This document shows positions 8,001 through 17,905 of a DNA stretch of 64,000 nucleotides, one piece after another; within the stretch, counting starts at the first letter, position 1; every line of letters begins with the position of its first letter. Made by a program: the position numbers and the translations under genes. Source of the DNA: Clostridiales bacterium (GTDB lineage: Bacteria > Bacillota > Clostridia > Lachnospirales > Lachnospiraceae); assembly GCA_020860715.1 (NCBI GenBank), contig JAJBTU010000002.1, positions 59,389-123,388 on the forward strand, read 5' to 3'. The notes beneath the pieces are model-generated. The model was not told the origin of the DNA and ran no database searches. It was given only the letters and a program-made list of their open reading frames with translations.

Positions 8001-10376
8001 ATGGCAAACGAACTGCAGGAGAATAGGAATGAGACGAAGCAGTCGATCCATGCAGAACAGCTCCCGGAGGCGGTGCAGCTTCAGGAGAGGGGTTCTCAAA
8101 ATAAGGCGGATCAGATCAAAAAGGCTGACGCGGGCGTGAAGAAGATGGAAGATTTCACGAATCCGGAGGATCTGTATAAGGAACTGATCGCGAGTGTGCA
8201 GAAGTACCATCCTTCTGACGATATTTCCATGATCGAAAAGGCTTACCATGTAGCCTATGAAGCACATAAGGAGCAGAAACGCCGTTCCGGGGAACCGTAC
8301 ATCATCCATCCGCTCTGTGTGGCGATTATCCTGGCGGATCTGGAACTCGACAAGGAGACGATTGTTGCCGGACTGCTGCACGATGTGGTAGAGGATACCG
8401 CCATGACCTCAGAAGAACTGCGCGAACAGTTTGGGGAGGAAGTGGAACTTCTGGTTGACGGCGTGACAAAACTTGGCAAGCTGAGTTATCCGGCGGACAA
8501 GATCGATGTGCAGGCGGAAAATCTGCGCAAAATGTTTCTTGCGATGGCGAAGGATATCCGCGTCATACTGGTCAAACTGGCAGACCGTCTTCACAATATG
8601 CGCACAGCGCAGTACTGGTCGCCGGAGACGCAGAAAAAGAAAGCGCGGGAGACGATGGATATTTACGCACCCATCGCGCACCGTCTGGGAATTTCAAAGA
8701 TTAAGGTCGAACTGGATGACCTGTCGCTGAAATATCTGGAGCCGGAGATTTATTATGACCTGGTCGATAAGATCGCACTGAAAAAAGATGAGAGACAGGC
8801 ATATGTGGACGGCATTGTCGCACAGGTGCGTGGGCAGATCGACAAAGCGGGCATCAAGGCACAGATTGACGGCCGGATCAAGCATTTTTTCAGTATTTAC
8901 AAAAAAATGGTAAACCAGCATAAGACGCTGGATCAGATTTATGACCTCTTTGCTGTGCGGATTATCGTTGACACGGTAAAGGACTGTTATGCGGCGCTCG
9001 GTGTGATCCATGAGATGTATAAGCCGATTCCGGGTCGGTTTAAGGATTATATTGCGATGCCGAAGCAGAACATGTATCAGTCTCTGCATACGACCCTGAT
9101 CGGGCCGAACGGCATGCCGTTTGAAATTCAGATCCGTACTTTTGAGATGCATCGCACCGCGGAATACGGTATCGCGGCGCACTGGCGCTACAAGGAGGCT
9201 GCGGACGGCAAAAAGAGTGACTCGGCGAGCGAAGAGGCGAAGCTGAGCTGGCTGCGGCAGGTGCTTGACTGGCAGATGTCGGATAACCGTGAGTTTATGA
9301 GCCTCTTAAAGAGTGATTTTGACCTGTTCGCGGAGAGCGTTTATTGTTTCACGCCGGCAGGAGATGTAAAAAACCTTCCGAATGGCTCTACGCCCATTGA
9401 TTTCGCATACAGCATTCACAGCGCGGTCGGGAACCGGATGATCGGTGCGCGCGTCAACGGCAAGCTGGTGACGATCGATTATGTGATTCAGAACGGCGAT
9501 CGGATCGAAATCATCACTTCACAGAATTCTCGCGGCCCCAGCCGTGACTGGCTTAAGATTGTAAAGAGTTCACAGGCGAGAAATAAGATCAACCAGTGGT
9601 TCCGGCAGGAGCGGAAGGAAGACAATATCGTAAAAGGCAAGGAAATGCTTGCTGCCTATTGTAAGACGAAGGGTCTGGTACAATCCGATCTTATGAAGCC
9701 TGCCTATATGGACCGCGTGATGACGAAATACGGTTTCCGCGACTGGGATTCCGTGATGGCAGCGCTTGGTCACGGTGGCCTGAAGGAAGGGCAGATTGTC
9801 AATAAGCTGCTGGAAGGCTATGATCAGGATCACAGGAAGGAAGTTACGGACGAACAGATTATCGATGCGGTACAGAGCGCGAAAGAGGGGGCTCCTGTCC
9901 GTGTCAAAAAGTCCAAGGGCGGGATTACGGTGCAGGGCATCAATGATGTCAGCGTCCGTTTCGCAAAGTGCTGCAGCCCGATTCCGGGGGATGAGATTAT
10001 CGGCTTTGTGACGCGGGGCAGAGGCGTGACAGTGCATCGGACGGACTGTATCAATATGGTCAACCTGCCGGAGAGCGAGCGGGTACGCCTGATTGACGCG
10101 GAATGGCAGCGGGAGGAGACATCCGATGATCACGGCCTGTATCTTGCGGAGATCGTGATCTACTGCAACAACCGCACCGGACTTCTGGTGGACATTACAA
10201 AGGTATTCACCGAGAGGAAGATCGATGTGCAGTCTGTAAATTCCCGTACAAGCAAGCAGGGGATCGCCACGATTGCCATGTCCTTCGAGGTGCCCGGCAA
10301 GGACACGCTGAATTATCTGATCGATCGGATTCGACAGATCGATAGCGTGGTCGATATTGAGCGGACAACAGGATGA
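8001..10376 (+). CDS. rel: Bifunctional (p)ppGpp synthetase/hydrolase Rel
   Basis: Makes and degrades the alarmone (p)ppGpp in response to uncharged tRNA on ribosomes. Domains in order: an unusual polar extension of about 50 residues; an HD hydrolase domain with LLHDVVED (His127-Asp128); the synthetase domain with GRFKDYIAMPKQNMYQSLH and EIQIRTFEMH; a TGS domain (VYCFTPAGDV, NGSTPIDFAY); a conserved Cys region (FAKCCSPIPGDEI); and a C-terminal ACT domain. The RFKD motif is that of bifunctional Rel enzymes. At 791 aa it is slightly longer than usual because of the N-terminus. Start: ATG 8001 after GGAAAGGCGGTGAG. It is probably co-transcribed with apt and the following hydrolase gene. Confidence 0.97.
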   Translation: MANELQENRNETKQSIHAEQLPEAVQLQERGSQNKADQIKKADAGVKKMEDFTNPEDLYKELIASVQKYHPSDDISMIEKAYHVAYEAHKEQKRRSGEPYIIHPLCVAIILADLELDKETIVAGLLHDVVEDTAMTSEELREQFGEEVELLVDGVTKLGKLSYPADKIDVQAENLRKMFLAMAKDIRVILVKLADRLHNMRTAQYWSPETQKKKARETMDIYAPIAHRLGISKIKVELDDLSLKYLEPEIYYDLVDKIALKKDERQAYVDGIVAQVRGQIDKAGIKAQIDGRIKHFFSIYKKMVNQHKTLDQIYDLFAVRIIVDTVKDCYAALGVIHEMYKPIPGRFKDYIAMPKQNMYQSLHTTLIGPNGMPFEIQIRTFEMHRTAEYGIAAHWRYKEAADGKKSDSASEEAKLSWLRQVLDWQMSDNREFMSLLKSDFDLFAESVYCFTPAGDVKNLPNGSTPIDFAYSIHSAVGNRMIGARVNGKLVTIDYVIQNGDRIEIITSQNSRGPSRDWLKIVKSSQARNKINQWFRQERKEDNIVKGKEMLAAYCKTKGLVQSDLMKPAYMDRVMTKYGFRDWDSVMAALGHGGLKEGQIVNKLLEGYDQDHRKEVTDEQIIDAVQSAKEGAPVRVKKSKGGITVQGINDVSVRFAKCCSPIPGDEIIGFVTRGRGVTVHRTDCINMVNLPESERVRLIDAEWQREETSDDHGLYLAEIVIYCNNRTGLLVDITKVFTERKIDVQSVNSRTSKQGIATIAMSFEVPGKDTLNYLIDRIRQIDSVVDIERTTG

Positions 10377-10430
10377 CCTGCCCCGGCCTGAATCAGACGG
10401 GGTCTGGAAGAATTGAGGGGGGGCATTGTT

Positions 10431-11057
10431 TTGAAAAATCTGCAGCTGGAATCACTTGTACTTGGCATGCTGTCTACGAACTGTTATCTGGCGAAAAACA
10501 AACAGACAGGGGAGATCCTGATCCTTGATCCGGGAGCCGGGTCGGAGCGCATTATGCAGAAAATTGCCGCCATGGGCGGGAAGCCCGCGGCGATCCTTCT
10601 GACACACGGACATTTTGACCATATCGGTGCGGCTCTGGTGCTGAAAGAGAATTATAATATACCGATCTGCGCGCTGGATAAAGAAGAAGAAGTGCTTACC
10701 GACGCGCAGAAGAATCTGACTGCCTGGAATGGAGGCGGCTATACGCTTTCTGCGGACAGGTACTTTTCTGGCGGCGAGATTATCAGCCTCGCCGGTTTTT
10801 CGATTCAGGTCCTGCACACACCGGGGCATACGATTGGCAGCGCCTGTTACTATCTGGCACAGGAACATGTGCTTTTTTCCGGGGACACCCTGTTTTGCGG
10901 CAGCGTGGGACGGACAGATTTTCCGACCGGCAGCATGCGTGAGATACACTGCTCCCTTCATGAGAAACTCTTTATGCTTCCGGATGATACGGAGGTGTTT
11001 CCGGGGCATGACGCGGCGACAACAATACACTATGAAAAGCAGTTTAATCCATACTGA
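10431..11057 (+). CDS. Metallo-beta-lactamase-fold hydrolase (glyoxalase II-like)
   Basis: A cytoplasmic metal-dependent hydrolase of the glyoxalase II-like branch. The metal motif HGHFDH is at residues 59-64. Further ligands follow in LHTPGHTIGS, FSGDTLF and PGHDAATT. Length (208 aa) suits the short YcbL-like members rather than full glyoxalase II. Start: TTG at 10431, placed 8 bases after GAGGGGGG; the in-frame TTG at 10413 would itself lie just before that ribosome site. The exact substrate is unknown. It follows rel at 54 bp, a conserved position in related genomes as far as I know, so it is likely part of the same operon. Confidence 0.88.
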   Translation: MKNLQLESLVLGMLSTNCYLAKNKQTGEILILDPGAGSERIMQKIAAMGGKPAAILLTHGHFDHIGAALVLKENYNIPICALDKEEEVLTDAQKNLTAWNGGGYTLSADRYFSGGEIISLAGFSIQVLHTPGHTIGSACYYLAQEHVLFSGDTLFCGSVGRTDFPTGSMREIHCSLHEKLFMLPDDTEVFPGHDAATTIHYEKQFNPY

Positions 11058-11137
11058 TGGACGGGAACGGAGCGTTTAAAGGGGCTGCCGCTGCAAAAAT
11101 GGAACGGATACCGATTTGGGATTGACGATATAAGAAT

Positions 11138-12793
11138 ATGATTACAGTTAGATTAAACAGACAAAGTTTTCAATATGACGTCCATTCGCTGGTGCACGCG
11201 TTCTATCCGGAGCACGAGGTAAAGGTGGATTGCCTTCCCCCTGTGACGAATGGTTCCGAAAGCGGTATGGAGCGGACATCGGAGCAGATAAAACCAGTGT
11301 TTTCGCTGGATGTTTTTTTTGTTCCGGAAAGTGCCGCAGACACGCACCGCATTGTTTTATGCCTGTATGAGGGAGCCGCCAGGAAGCTGCATATGGAAAG
11401 CACCTGCTGCGAAGACGACCGGCATGAGACAAAAAATGAACTCAAGCGTCTGCTGTATCGGCTGCTTTCCCAATATTCCGGCCGGACTCTGCCCTGGGGC
11501 AATCTGACCGGCATCCGCCCGACTAAGATTCCGATGGCACTTCTCAATCAGGGGTGGAAAAACAGTGAGATTGCGGAATATATGCGGAACACTTATTATA
11601 CGAGCAGGGAAAAGACCGCGCTGGCCATCGAGATCGCAAACCGGGAGCATCATCTTTTGAAACAGATACAGCCGGAGAAAAAGGCTCTGCTGTCCAAAGA
11701 CCGGAAAGCATTTTACAGCGGCTATAGTCTTTACGTTGGCATACCGTTTTGTCCGAGCATCTGTCTGTACTGTTCCTTCAGTTCCAGCCCGATTGCGCTC
11801 TGGAAGAATAAGGTGGAGGACTATCTGGACGCGCTGATGCATGAGATTGATTCCGTAGCGGCCATGCTGCCGCACCGGAGTCCGGATACGGTCTATATCG
11901 GCGGCGGTACGCCGACGACTCTGGAACCGGATCAGATGAGAAGGCTGTTTGCAAAGCTGGAGGAGCATTTTGATATCCGCGGCGCCCTTGAATTTACCGT
12001 TGAGGCGGGGCGTCCGGACTCCATTACGCGGGAAAAACTGCAGGTCATGAAGGAATTTGGGGTGACACGCATTTCCATCAATCCGCAGACGATGAACCAG
12101 AAGACGCTGGATTTTATCGGAAGAAGGCATACGACGGAACAGACGGCCGAAGCCTATGTGCTGGCGCGTGAGATGGGATTTGACAATATCAATATGGATC
12201 TGATCGTCGGATTGCCGGGAGAAGGGGCTCCTGAAGTGGAGCACACCATGCAGGTGCTGCGAGGTATGGATCCGGACAGCATTACGGTGCATTCTCTTGC
12301 GGTGAAGCGGGCGGCTCGCCTGCGCCTCTTCAAGGAGGAGCATCAGGAACTGAACTTTGAAAACAGCAGTGAGATCATGGATATGACAGCCCGTTATGCC
12401 AGGGAATCCGGCCTTTTTCCGTATTATCTGTACCGTCAGAAAAATATGGCCGGCAACTTTGAAAATGTGGGTTACGCGCGTGAGGGCTGCGAGGGACTGT
12501 ACAACATTCTGATCATGGAAGAGATTCAGTCAATTATAGCGCTCGGAGCGGGAGCGTCCACAAAGCTGGTTCGGGACGGCGCCGCACAGATACAGAAGAG
12601 ATCCATACAAAATGCCGCCGCACATTCTCCGCATGACCGTGCGCAGAGGATGCCGGAAGGGGAAAACAGAGAGAGCACAGCTTTTTCATCGGAAAAGCGG
12701 ATTGAGCGGATTGAGAACGTCAAAGACATCCGGAATTATATTGACCGGATCGATGAGATGATAGAAAGAAAGAGGTGCGGACTATATGAGTGA
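11138..12793 (+). CDS. hemZ: Radical SAM coproporphyrinogen dehydrogenase-like protein HemZ
   Basis: A radical SAM enzyme of the HemN/HemZ group, which acts without oxygen in heme or related tetrapyrrole metabolism. The iron-sulfur cluster Cys residues are in CPSICLYC (Cys205, Cys209, Cys212). YIGGGTPTTLEPDQ and INMDLIVGLPGE are typical downstream motifs. The ~200-residue N-terminal domain, including GNLTGIRPTKIP, is the HemZ-specific one. Near the C-terminus a polar stretch (about residues 485-525) looks like a low-complexity insertion. Start: ATG 11138, with only a weak ribosome site. I see no other heme genes nearby, so the true role may not be heme synthesis. It overlaps the next gene by 8 bp. 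Confidence 0.88.
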   Translation: MITVRLNRQSFQYDVHSLVHAFYPEHEVKVDCLPPVTNGSESGMERTSEQIKPVFSLDVFFVPESAADTHRIVLCLYEGAARKLHMESTCCEDDRHETKNELKRLLYRLLSQYSGRTLPWGNLTGIRPTKIPMALLNQGWKNSEIAEYMRNTYYTSREKTALAIEIANREHHLLKQIQPEKKALLSKDRKAFYSGYSLYVGIPFCPSICLYCSFSSSPIALWKNKVEDYLDALMHEIDSVAAMLPHRSPDTVYIGGGTPTTLEPDQMRRLFAKLEEHFDIRGALEFTVEAGRPDSITREKLQVMKEFGVTRISINPQTMNQKTLDFIGRRHTTEQTAEAYVLAREMGFDNINMDLIVGLPGEGAPEVEHTMQVLRGMDPDSITVHSLAVKRAARLRLFKEEHQELNFENSSEIMDMTARYARESGLFPYYLYRQKNMAGNFENVGYAREGCEGLYNILIMEEIQSIIALGAGASTKLVRDGAAQIQKRSIQNAAAHSPHDRAQRMPEGENRESTAFSSEKRIERIENVKDIRNYIDRIDEMIERKRCGLYE

Positions 12794-13439
12794 AAGTGCG
12801 CCCGTTTACAGAAAACAATACGCGATTCTTCGCCCGAGCGTAACAAAAGAGCTGGCGCATGCCTGTACGGTGAGCAATCTGGCTTTTCGTGTGGGGAAGG
12901 AGATGGATTTTTCCGGTGAGGAATGCCATGAACTGGCTGTCGCCGGGTTTATGCATGATATCGGAAAGCTGGAGCTGGCAAAGTATGTGCGGGGACATGA
13001 GGAGGAGACGCTTGTTATTGAGGAAATGCGGTATGTCCGCAGTCATTCGGCTTTAGGCGCTGAAATTCTGATCAAAAACGGGTATTCACAGAAGATTGTG
13101 GATATGGTAAAATTTCACCATGAGAACTGTGATGGGACGGGATATCCAATGAATCTGACCCGCGAGGATATTCCGATTGGCGCCCGGATTCTGCGCGTCT
13201 GCGATGTGTTTGCGGCGCTGACATCAGACCGTCCGTACCGCAGGGCATTTGACGTGGACACTGCGGTGGAACTGATGATTGAGGAGTCAAAGAATTATGA
13301 CGTCGAAGTGTTTCTCGCTTTTCTGCGGGTCGTCCACACACAGGATCTTATGGAACTGCTGGATACTGCCGGACTGGAAGAACAGCTGAACCGGTATATG
13401 CGGGATGTGGATGCAGGATTTTTGAATTCCGGTGAATGA
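12786..13439 (+). CDS. HD-GYP-type phosphohydrolase
   Basis: An HD-family metal phosphohydrolase resembling HD-GYP cyclic-di-GMP phosphodiesterases. It shows GFMHDIGK (His57-Asp58) and the second half signature HHENCDGTGYP (residues 111-121), followed by RILRVCDVFAALTSDRPYR. This is a free-standing 217-residue domain without receiver or sensor parts; residues 175-217 form an extra helical tail. Start: ATG 12786 overlaps the end of hemZ by 8 bp, with AGAAAGAGG upstream, so translation is probably coupled. The DGTGYP part is slightly different from the canonical HHExxDGxGYP only in spacing residues, so catalytic activity is plausible. Whether the substrate is c-di-GMP cannot be told from sequence. 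Confidence 0.85.
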   Translation: MSESAPVYRKQYAILRPSVTKELAHACTVSNLAFRVGKEMDFSGEECHELAVAGFMHDIGKLELAKYVRGHEEETLVIEEMRYVRSHSALGAEILIKNGYSQKIVDMVKFHHENCDGTGYPMNLTREDIPIGARILRVCDVFAALTSDRPYRRAFDVDTAVELMIEESKNYDVEVFLAFLRVVHTQDLMELLDTAGLEEQLNRYMRDVDAGFLNSGE

Positions 13440-13472
13440 CCGCAGCGAACAGCAAATGGAGGAGGAGACGCA

Positions 13473-14717
13473 ATGATTACACAGGCACCGAGAGGCGTGC
13501 AGGACTGGTACGGAGAAGAAATGCGCAAACGCGCATATGTGGAGAAACTGGCTCGCGAGACGGCGCGCGCTTATCATATGGAAGAAATTATCACGCCGGT
13601 TTTTGAACACACGGAACTGTTTCAGCGCAGTGTGGGAACGGATACCGATGTAGTGCAAAAGGAGATGTATACGTTTCAGGATAAGGGGAATCGCAGCATC
13701 ACTCTGAAGCCGGAGGGTACGGCCGGTGTGATGCGCGCGTATGTGGAGCACGCCATGTATGCTCAGCCGGCTCCGAAGAAACTGTTTTATGTCACCCCGG
13801 CATTTCGCTATGAGAAACCGCAGAAAGGAAGACTGCGCCAGCACCATCAGTTTGGCGTGGAAATGGTCGGCTCTGCAAGTCCGCTCGCGGAACTGGAGAT
13901 CATCTCCTTTGTGAACGAACTGCTCGGCAAATTTGGCCTGAAGGACGTAAAGCTGCACATCAACAGCATCGGCTGCAAAAACTGCCGGAAATCCTACAAT
14001 GACGCGCTGCTTTCCTACCTGAAGAAGTATGAGAACGATCTTTGCCCGACCTGCCGGGAACGCATGGAGAAGAATCCTCTCCGTGTGCTGGACTGCAAGG
14101 CAGATACCTGCAAAAAAATTGTTGCAGACGCACCCCGGACAATTGATTTCCTGGATGACGGCTGCAGGACGCATTTTGAGGAACTGAAGTCTTTGCTCAG
14201 TGATCTGGCGATCCCGTATGAAATCGATACCGGCATTGTACGCGGCCTGGATTATTACACAAAGACGGTATTTGAATTTGTGAATTCTGATGGTTTTACG
14301 CTCTGCGGCGGCGGCCGTTATGACGGGCTGATTCACGAAATCGAAGAAAAGCAGGATATTCCCTCGGTCGGCTTCGGCATGGGAATTGAGCGGATTCTGT
14401 ATTTTATGAACAACGAAGGCGCTGCATTTCCGGAGGAGGAGCCGGTGGAACTGTATGTCGGGATTCTCGGAAAGGAGGCCCGTGCCCGCGCCTATCAGAT
14501 TGTAAGCAGCCTTCGCAGACAGGGGCACATCGTTGAGACGGATTATATGGAGCGCAGCGTCAAGGCGCAGATGAAGTACGCGAACAAGCTGGGCGCACGA
14601 AAAACACTGATCATCGGTTCTCAGGAACTGGAGGAGAATAAAGCAAATCTGAAAGATATGGAAACAGGAGAACAGACGGAAGTCGCACTTGACCGGATTG
14701 CGGAAGTGCTGGCATAA
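13473..14717 (+). CDS. hisS: Histidine--tRNA ligase
   Basis: Charges tRNA-His in the cytoplasm. Class II synthetase core: [10 protein letters not shown] at the N-terminus, motif 2 region [20 protein letters not shown], the histidine-binding signatures GGGRYDGLI and [12 protein letters not shown], motif 3 FGMGIERIL, and a C-terminal anticodon-binding domain. Length (414 aa) is typical. Start: ATG 13473 after AAATGGAGGAGG. It is the last gene of the apt-rel run and ends in a bidirectional terminator. No T-box leader is visible directly upstream. Confidence 0.97.
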   Translation: MITQAPRGVQDWYGEEMRKRAYVEKLARETARAYHMEEIITPVFEHTELFQRSVGTDTDVVQKEMYTFQDKGNRSITLKPEGTAGVMRAYVEHAMYAQPAPKKLFYVTPAFRYEKPQKGRLRQHHQFGVEMVGSASPLAELEIISFVNELLGKFGLKDVKLHINSIGCKNCRKSYNDALLSYLKKYENDLCPTCRERMEKNPLRVLDCKADTCKKIVADAPRTIDFLDDGCRTHFEELKSLLSDLAIPYEIDTGIVRGLDYYTKTVFEFVNSDGFTLCGGGRYDGLIHEIEEKQDIPSVGFGMGIERILYFMNNEGAAFPEEEPVELYVGILGKEARARAYQIVSSLRRQGHIVETDYMERSVKAQMKYANKLGARKTLIIGSQELEENKANLKDMETGEQTEVALDRIAEVLA

Positions 14718-14718
14718 T

Positions 14719-14768
14719 AAAACGTCATCCGGTTAAAACGCAGCCGCGTTGGAACCGGATGACGTTTC
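14719..14768. terminator. Bidirectional terminator between hisS and the convergent gene
   Basis: AAAACGTCATCCGGTT (14719-14734) pairs with AACCGGATGACGTTT (14753-14767); A and T runs flank both sides, so it can serve both hisS (+) and the DUF1294 gene (-). Confidence 0.8.
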
Positions 14769-14785
14769 TTCAGATTGCACGCATA

Positions 14786-16111
14786 TCATTCTGTCGGCGC
14801 TACCTCCTGCGTGGCTTCCTCATTTGAGGAGGCGAAGGCCTCGATGGCTTCACTCATATCTCCCATCAGTGCGTCCGTGAAATCAGAACTGAAGTAAACC
14901 TCCCAGGTAGAACCGTTGTTAGAAAATGTAAGAGTGACATCTGTGGAGCATGTATCGGTATTTTCCTGCAGCGCTTCCAGAAGCATCCGCGAGGTCTCAT
15001 TAGAGAATGTTACTGAATTGTCGCGGATGGACTGCGTTGTCGCGGCATACTCAAGAAGAGACTGTTTGTAGGCGGCAAGCACACTGGTCATGTTGACGCT
15101 GGTCACACGTACGACGGCTTCAGCCTGATCGCCATTCTCGGTACACCGCAGGATCTCATAGTCAAATGCGTCTGTCAGCTGACGGACATATTCTTCATCG
15201 ATCAGAGAATAATACTCCGTATTGTAGGTGGCAAAGATATCTTCAATATTCAGATAATCCATCCATTCATCTGCGTTCAGATCCAGAAGCGCGTCCAGAT
15301 GAATGGCGAGCACTTCGGAGGCGGACAGGATGTAAGGATCATTCATATAGGAAATGAATCCTCCGACCAGATCATTCTCCAGATCGGAGTCTGAGAGGAT
15401 CGTCCAGACGTCGTCCGCTTTTTTCAGATGAAAAACGGCAGTGGAGACCACAATATCATACGTATTGGAAGAGAGCGTATCACGCAGAAGCCGGTAATAG
15501 TCCCCGGTTGTCTCTTCTTTTGCGTCATCCGGATAGATTTCCACAGAATTTTTCAGTATTTCCGTACAGAGATCCCGTGCAAGGGCCTGCGCGTCAATAT
15601 TTGAGATCTGCACCGTGACAGTCGCCTGATCTCCGGTGATTTCTTCATTGTGAATGCTGTAAGTGAAATTTTCGAAGAAAAGATCAACGGCTTCTGTAGC
15701 GTAAGAACTGATCTTTCCTGTTGCCAGACTGGAGTTCATCAGACTTTCGTAAGAGACGAAGGAAGTGATTGTGGCCTCGTCAAGCTGCTGTATCAGAGAA
15801 AGCTCCTGTTGGACGGCCTGCGAAGGACGCGCCATTTCCTGCCTGTTCCAGAGAAAAAGCAGCGTAACGAGAAGCAGCTGAACCACAAGGACTACCGGGA
15901 TGCCGATGGAAAATTTCAGCTTTCTGGTCTTGTGGTGAAACAGATACATACCGATAAATATGCCGATACTGCCGAACAGGATCGCTACGAGAAACAGCGT
16001 GCGCTCCGGAACACGGTTTTTTTTACGCTTTGCCCGCAGCTTGTCTGCCCCCATGAGAACCAGCCCGATCAGATTTATCACTATGATATAGGTAATGAGG
16101 ATAACTTTCAT
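14786..16111 (-). CDS. DUF1294 membrane domain fused to a large extracytoplasmic region
   Basis: The first ~80 residues match DUF1294: ADKLRAKRKKNRVPERTL, LFGSIGIFIGMYLFHHKTRK, and hydrophobic helices. A further helix (about 75-97) is followed by ~340 residues that should lie outside the membrane. The outer part is acidic and resembles the duplicated alpha+beta domains of secreted Clostridia proteins, but I cannot name its family. Stand-alone DUF1294 proteins are only ~90 residues long, so the fusion is unusual. Start: ATG 16111 has TGGAGG 6 bases upstream; ATG 16126 lies before that site. Its promoter is at 16147-16175 on the minus strand. Function unknown. Confidence 0.85.
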   Translation of the reverse strand: MKVILITYIIVINLIGLVLMGADKLRAKRKKNRVPERTLFLVAILFGSIGIFIGMYLFHHKTRKLKFSIGIPVVLVVQLLLVTLLFLWNRQEMARPSQAVQQELSLIQQLDEATITSFVSYESLMNSSLATGKISSYATEAVDLFFENFTYSIHNEEITGDQATVTVQISNIDAQALARDLCTEILKNSVEIYPDDAKEETTGDYYRLLRDTLSSNTYDIVVSTAVFHLKKADDVWTILSDSDLENDLVGGFISYMNDPYILSASEVLAIHLDALLDLNADEWMDYLNIEDIFATYNTEYYSLIDEEYVRQLTDAFDYEILRCTENGDQAEAVVRVTSVNMTSVLAAYKQSLLEYAATTQSIRDNSVTFSNETSRMLLEALQENTDTCSTDVTLTFSNNGSTWEVYFSSDFTDALMGDMSEAIEAFASSNEEATQEVAPTE

Positions 16112-16146
16112 TTCAACCTCCATCAATAAGTATCTGTGTGAAAAAG

Positions 16147-16175
16147 ATTTTACTTGAATTAAAAGGGTTTGTCAA
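16147..16175 (-). promoter_or_regulatory. Sigma-A promoter for the DUF1294 fusion gene
   Basis: Minus strand reads TTGACA (16175-16170), a 17-bp spacer, and TAAAAT (16152-16147). A near-consensus promoter 36 bp upstream of the start codon. Confidence 0.8.
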
Positions 16176-16335
16176 ATATTACTTTTAAAAGAATCCCCCG
16201 TTTCTTTTTAAAAACGTTTCATTTCAACCGTATGCGACAAAAAGGGACAATAATCGCTAAAAACCGACAAAATCGAACTTCAGACCGAAGACTGACCGCC
16301 CAACACGGACATTTGAAAAAATGAGACGAACAGTC

Positions 16336-16364
16336 TTGACTTTTATCGGAATGCAAAGTATGAT
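16336..16364 (+). promoter_or_regulatory. Sigma-A promoter for glyA
   Basis: TTGACT at 16336-16341, 17-bp spacer, TATGAT at 16359-16364. The rest of the 317-bp intergenic region between the divergent genes holds the opposing promoter at 16147-16175 and an AC-rich stretch (16240-16310) in which I see no further feature. Confidence 0.85.
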
Positions 16365-16428
16365 AACCGAGGTGTGCAAATCATGATGGACATCAGATGA
16401 AAACATGGGATAATAAGGAGAGAACGGA

Positions 16429-17667
16429 ATGTATTCACTGGATGAGGTGCGGCGCGTGGACGGCGAGATCGCCGATGCAATTGTCGCGGAGCAGGAAAGA
16501 CAGAACAGCCATATCGAGCTGATTGCTTCTGAAAACTGGGTTTCGAAAGCCGTAATGGCTGCAATGGGAAGCCCCCTTACGAATAAATACGCGGAAGGAT
16601 ATCCGGGAAAACGTTATTATGGCGGATGTGAGTGTGTGGATGTAGTTGAGAATCTTGCGAGAGAGCGTGCGATGGAGCTGTTTGGATGTACCTACGCGAA
16701 TGTACAGCCGCACTCAGGCGCACAGGCAAATATGGCGGTGTTCTTCGCTCTGCTTAAGCCGGGGGATAAGGTGATGGGCATGAACCTTTCACAGGGCGGA
16801 CATCTGTCTCACGGAAGCCCTGCCAATTTTTCCGGAGCCTATTTTGACGTGACACCTTATGGCGTGAATGACGATGGATTTATTGATTATGATGAGGTCA
16901 GAAGAATCGCGCTTGAGTGCCGTCCGAAGCTGATCGTTGCGGGCGCGAGTGCATACGCGCGCACGATAGATTTCAAACGTTTTCGGGAGATCGCGGACGA
17001 GGTGGGAGCGTATCTGATGGTAGATATTGCTCATATCGCGGGTCTGGTGGCAGCCGGCGAGCATCCGAGCCCGATTCCATACGCGCATGTGACGACGACT
17101 ACGACGCATAAGACGCTTCGCGGCCCGCGCGGCGGACTGATCCTCTCCGATGCGGAGTTTGCCAAAAAAGCGAATTTTAACAAAGCTGTCTTCCCGGGAA
17201 CACAGGGCGGTCCGCTGATGCATGTGATCGCGGCGAAAGCAGTCTGCTTTAAGGAGGCGCTGCAGCCGGAATTCAAAGTATACCAGCAGAACGTTGTGAA
17301 GAACGCGAAAGCACTCTGCGCCGGCCTGATGAAGCGGGGGATTCGCATTGTATCCGGCGGCACGGACAATCACTTGATGCTGGTGGATCTGACAAGTGTT
17401 GGCAGGACGGGCAAGGAAGTGGAGAACCTTCTGGACTCTGTGAATATCACCTGCAATAAAAATACAATCCCGAATGATCCGCAGTCTGCATTTGTGACAA
17501 GCGGTGTGCGCCTTGGTACGCCGGCTGTGACGTCCCGCGGCATGAACGAGCAGGATATGGACATTATTGCGGAGGCGATCGCTTCCATGCTGAATGCTGA
17601 GCCGGGGTGTGACGAGAAAGCGCGGGGACTGGTGAAATCCCTCACGGACAAATACGCGCTGAACTGA
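16429..17667 (+). CDS. glyA: Serine hydroxymethyltransferase
   Basis: PLP enzyme that converts serine and tetrahydrofolate to glycine and methylene-tetrahydrofolate, the main source of one-carbon units. The PLP lysine is Lys228 in [15 protein letters not shown]. Also visible are [24 protein letters not shown] near the N-terminus and [11 protein letters not shown]. Length (412 aa) is normal. Start: ATG 16429 after AATAAGGAGAGAACGG. Single-gene unit with its own promoter (16336) and terminator (17691). The folate importer folT elsewhere in the window supplies its cofactor. Confidence 0.98.
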   Translation: MYSLDEVRRVDGEIADAIVAEQERQNSHIELIASENWVSKAVMAAMGSPLTNKYAEGYPGKRYYGGCECVDVVENLARERAMELFGCTYANVQPHSGAQANMAVFFALLKPGDKVMGMNLSQGGHLSHGSPANFSGAYFDVTPYGVNDDGFIDYDEVRRIALECRPKLIVAGASAYARTIDFKRFREIADEVGAYLMVDIAHIAGLVAAGEHPSPIPYAHVTTTTTHKTLRGPRGGLILSDAEFAKKANFNKAVFPGTQGGPLMHVIAAKAVCFKEALQPEFKVYQQNVVKNAKALCAGLMKRGIRIVSGGTDNHLMLVDLTSVGRTGKEVENLLDSVNITCNKNTIPNDPQSAFVTSGVRLGTPAVTSRGMNEQDMDIIAEAIASMLNAEPGCDEKARGLVKSLTDKYALN

Positions 17668-17690
17668 CCGGGTTTTACAGAAAGCACAAT

Positions 17691-17725
17691 ACTGCCGCCG
17701 GAAGAGAATACCGGCGGCAGTTTTT
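17691..17725 (+). terminator. Rho-independent terminator after glyA
   Basis: ACTGCCGCCGG (17691-17701) pairs with CCGGCGGCAGT (17711-17721), followed by TTTTT. Another imperfect hairpin (GCAGGAC near 17731 with GTCC-TCTGC near 17773) lies just downstream. Confidence 0.9.
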
Positions 17726-17850
17726 ATGCGCAGGACCCGTTTGCGGCTAAAGCCGACAAGCCGTCCTCTGCTCGAGGGAAGACACCGGAGAACCCTGTGA
17801 CTTTTTTGTGAAGTTCAGTAAGAATTAAGAAAAATAGAATGTTATTTCGA

Positions 17851-17878
17851 TTTGAATGTGCTATAGTTAAGCTACAAT
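17851..17878 (+). promoter_or_regulatory. Probable promoter of the adaptor/ABC operon
   Basis: TTTGAA at 17851-17856, 16-bp spacer, TACAAT at 17873-17878, 27 bp upstream of the start codon at 17906. Spacing leaves a very short leader. Confidence 0.5.
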
Positions 17879-17905
17879 CAATTTTGTCCGGAGGGAAACT
17901 GTTTT

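Noticed and set aside
10413..10430. TTG at 10413 as start of the metallo-hydrolase
   Set aside because: It precedes the GAGGGGGG ribosome site, which fits TTG 10431.
13287..14528. 413-residue minus-strand frame across hisS
   Set aside because: Shadow of hisS, which has all class II motifs.
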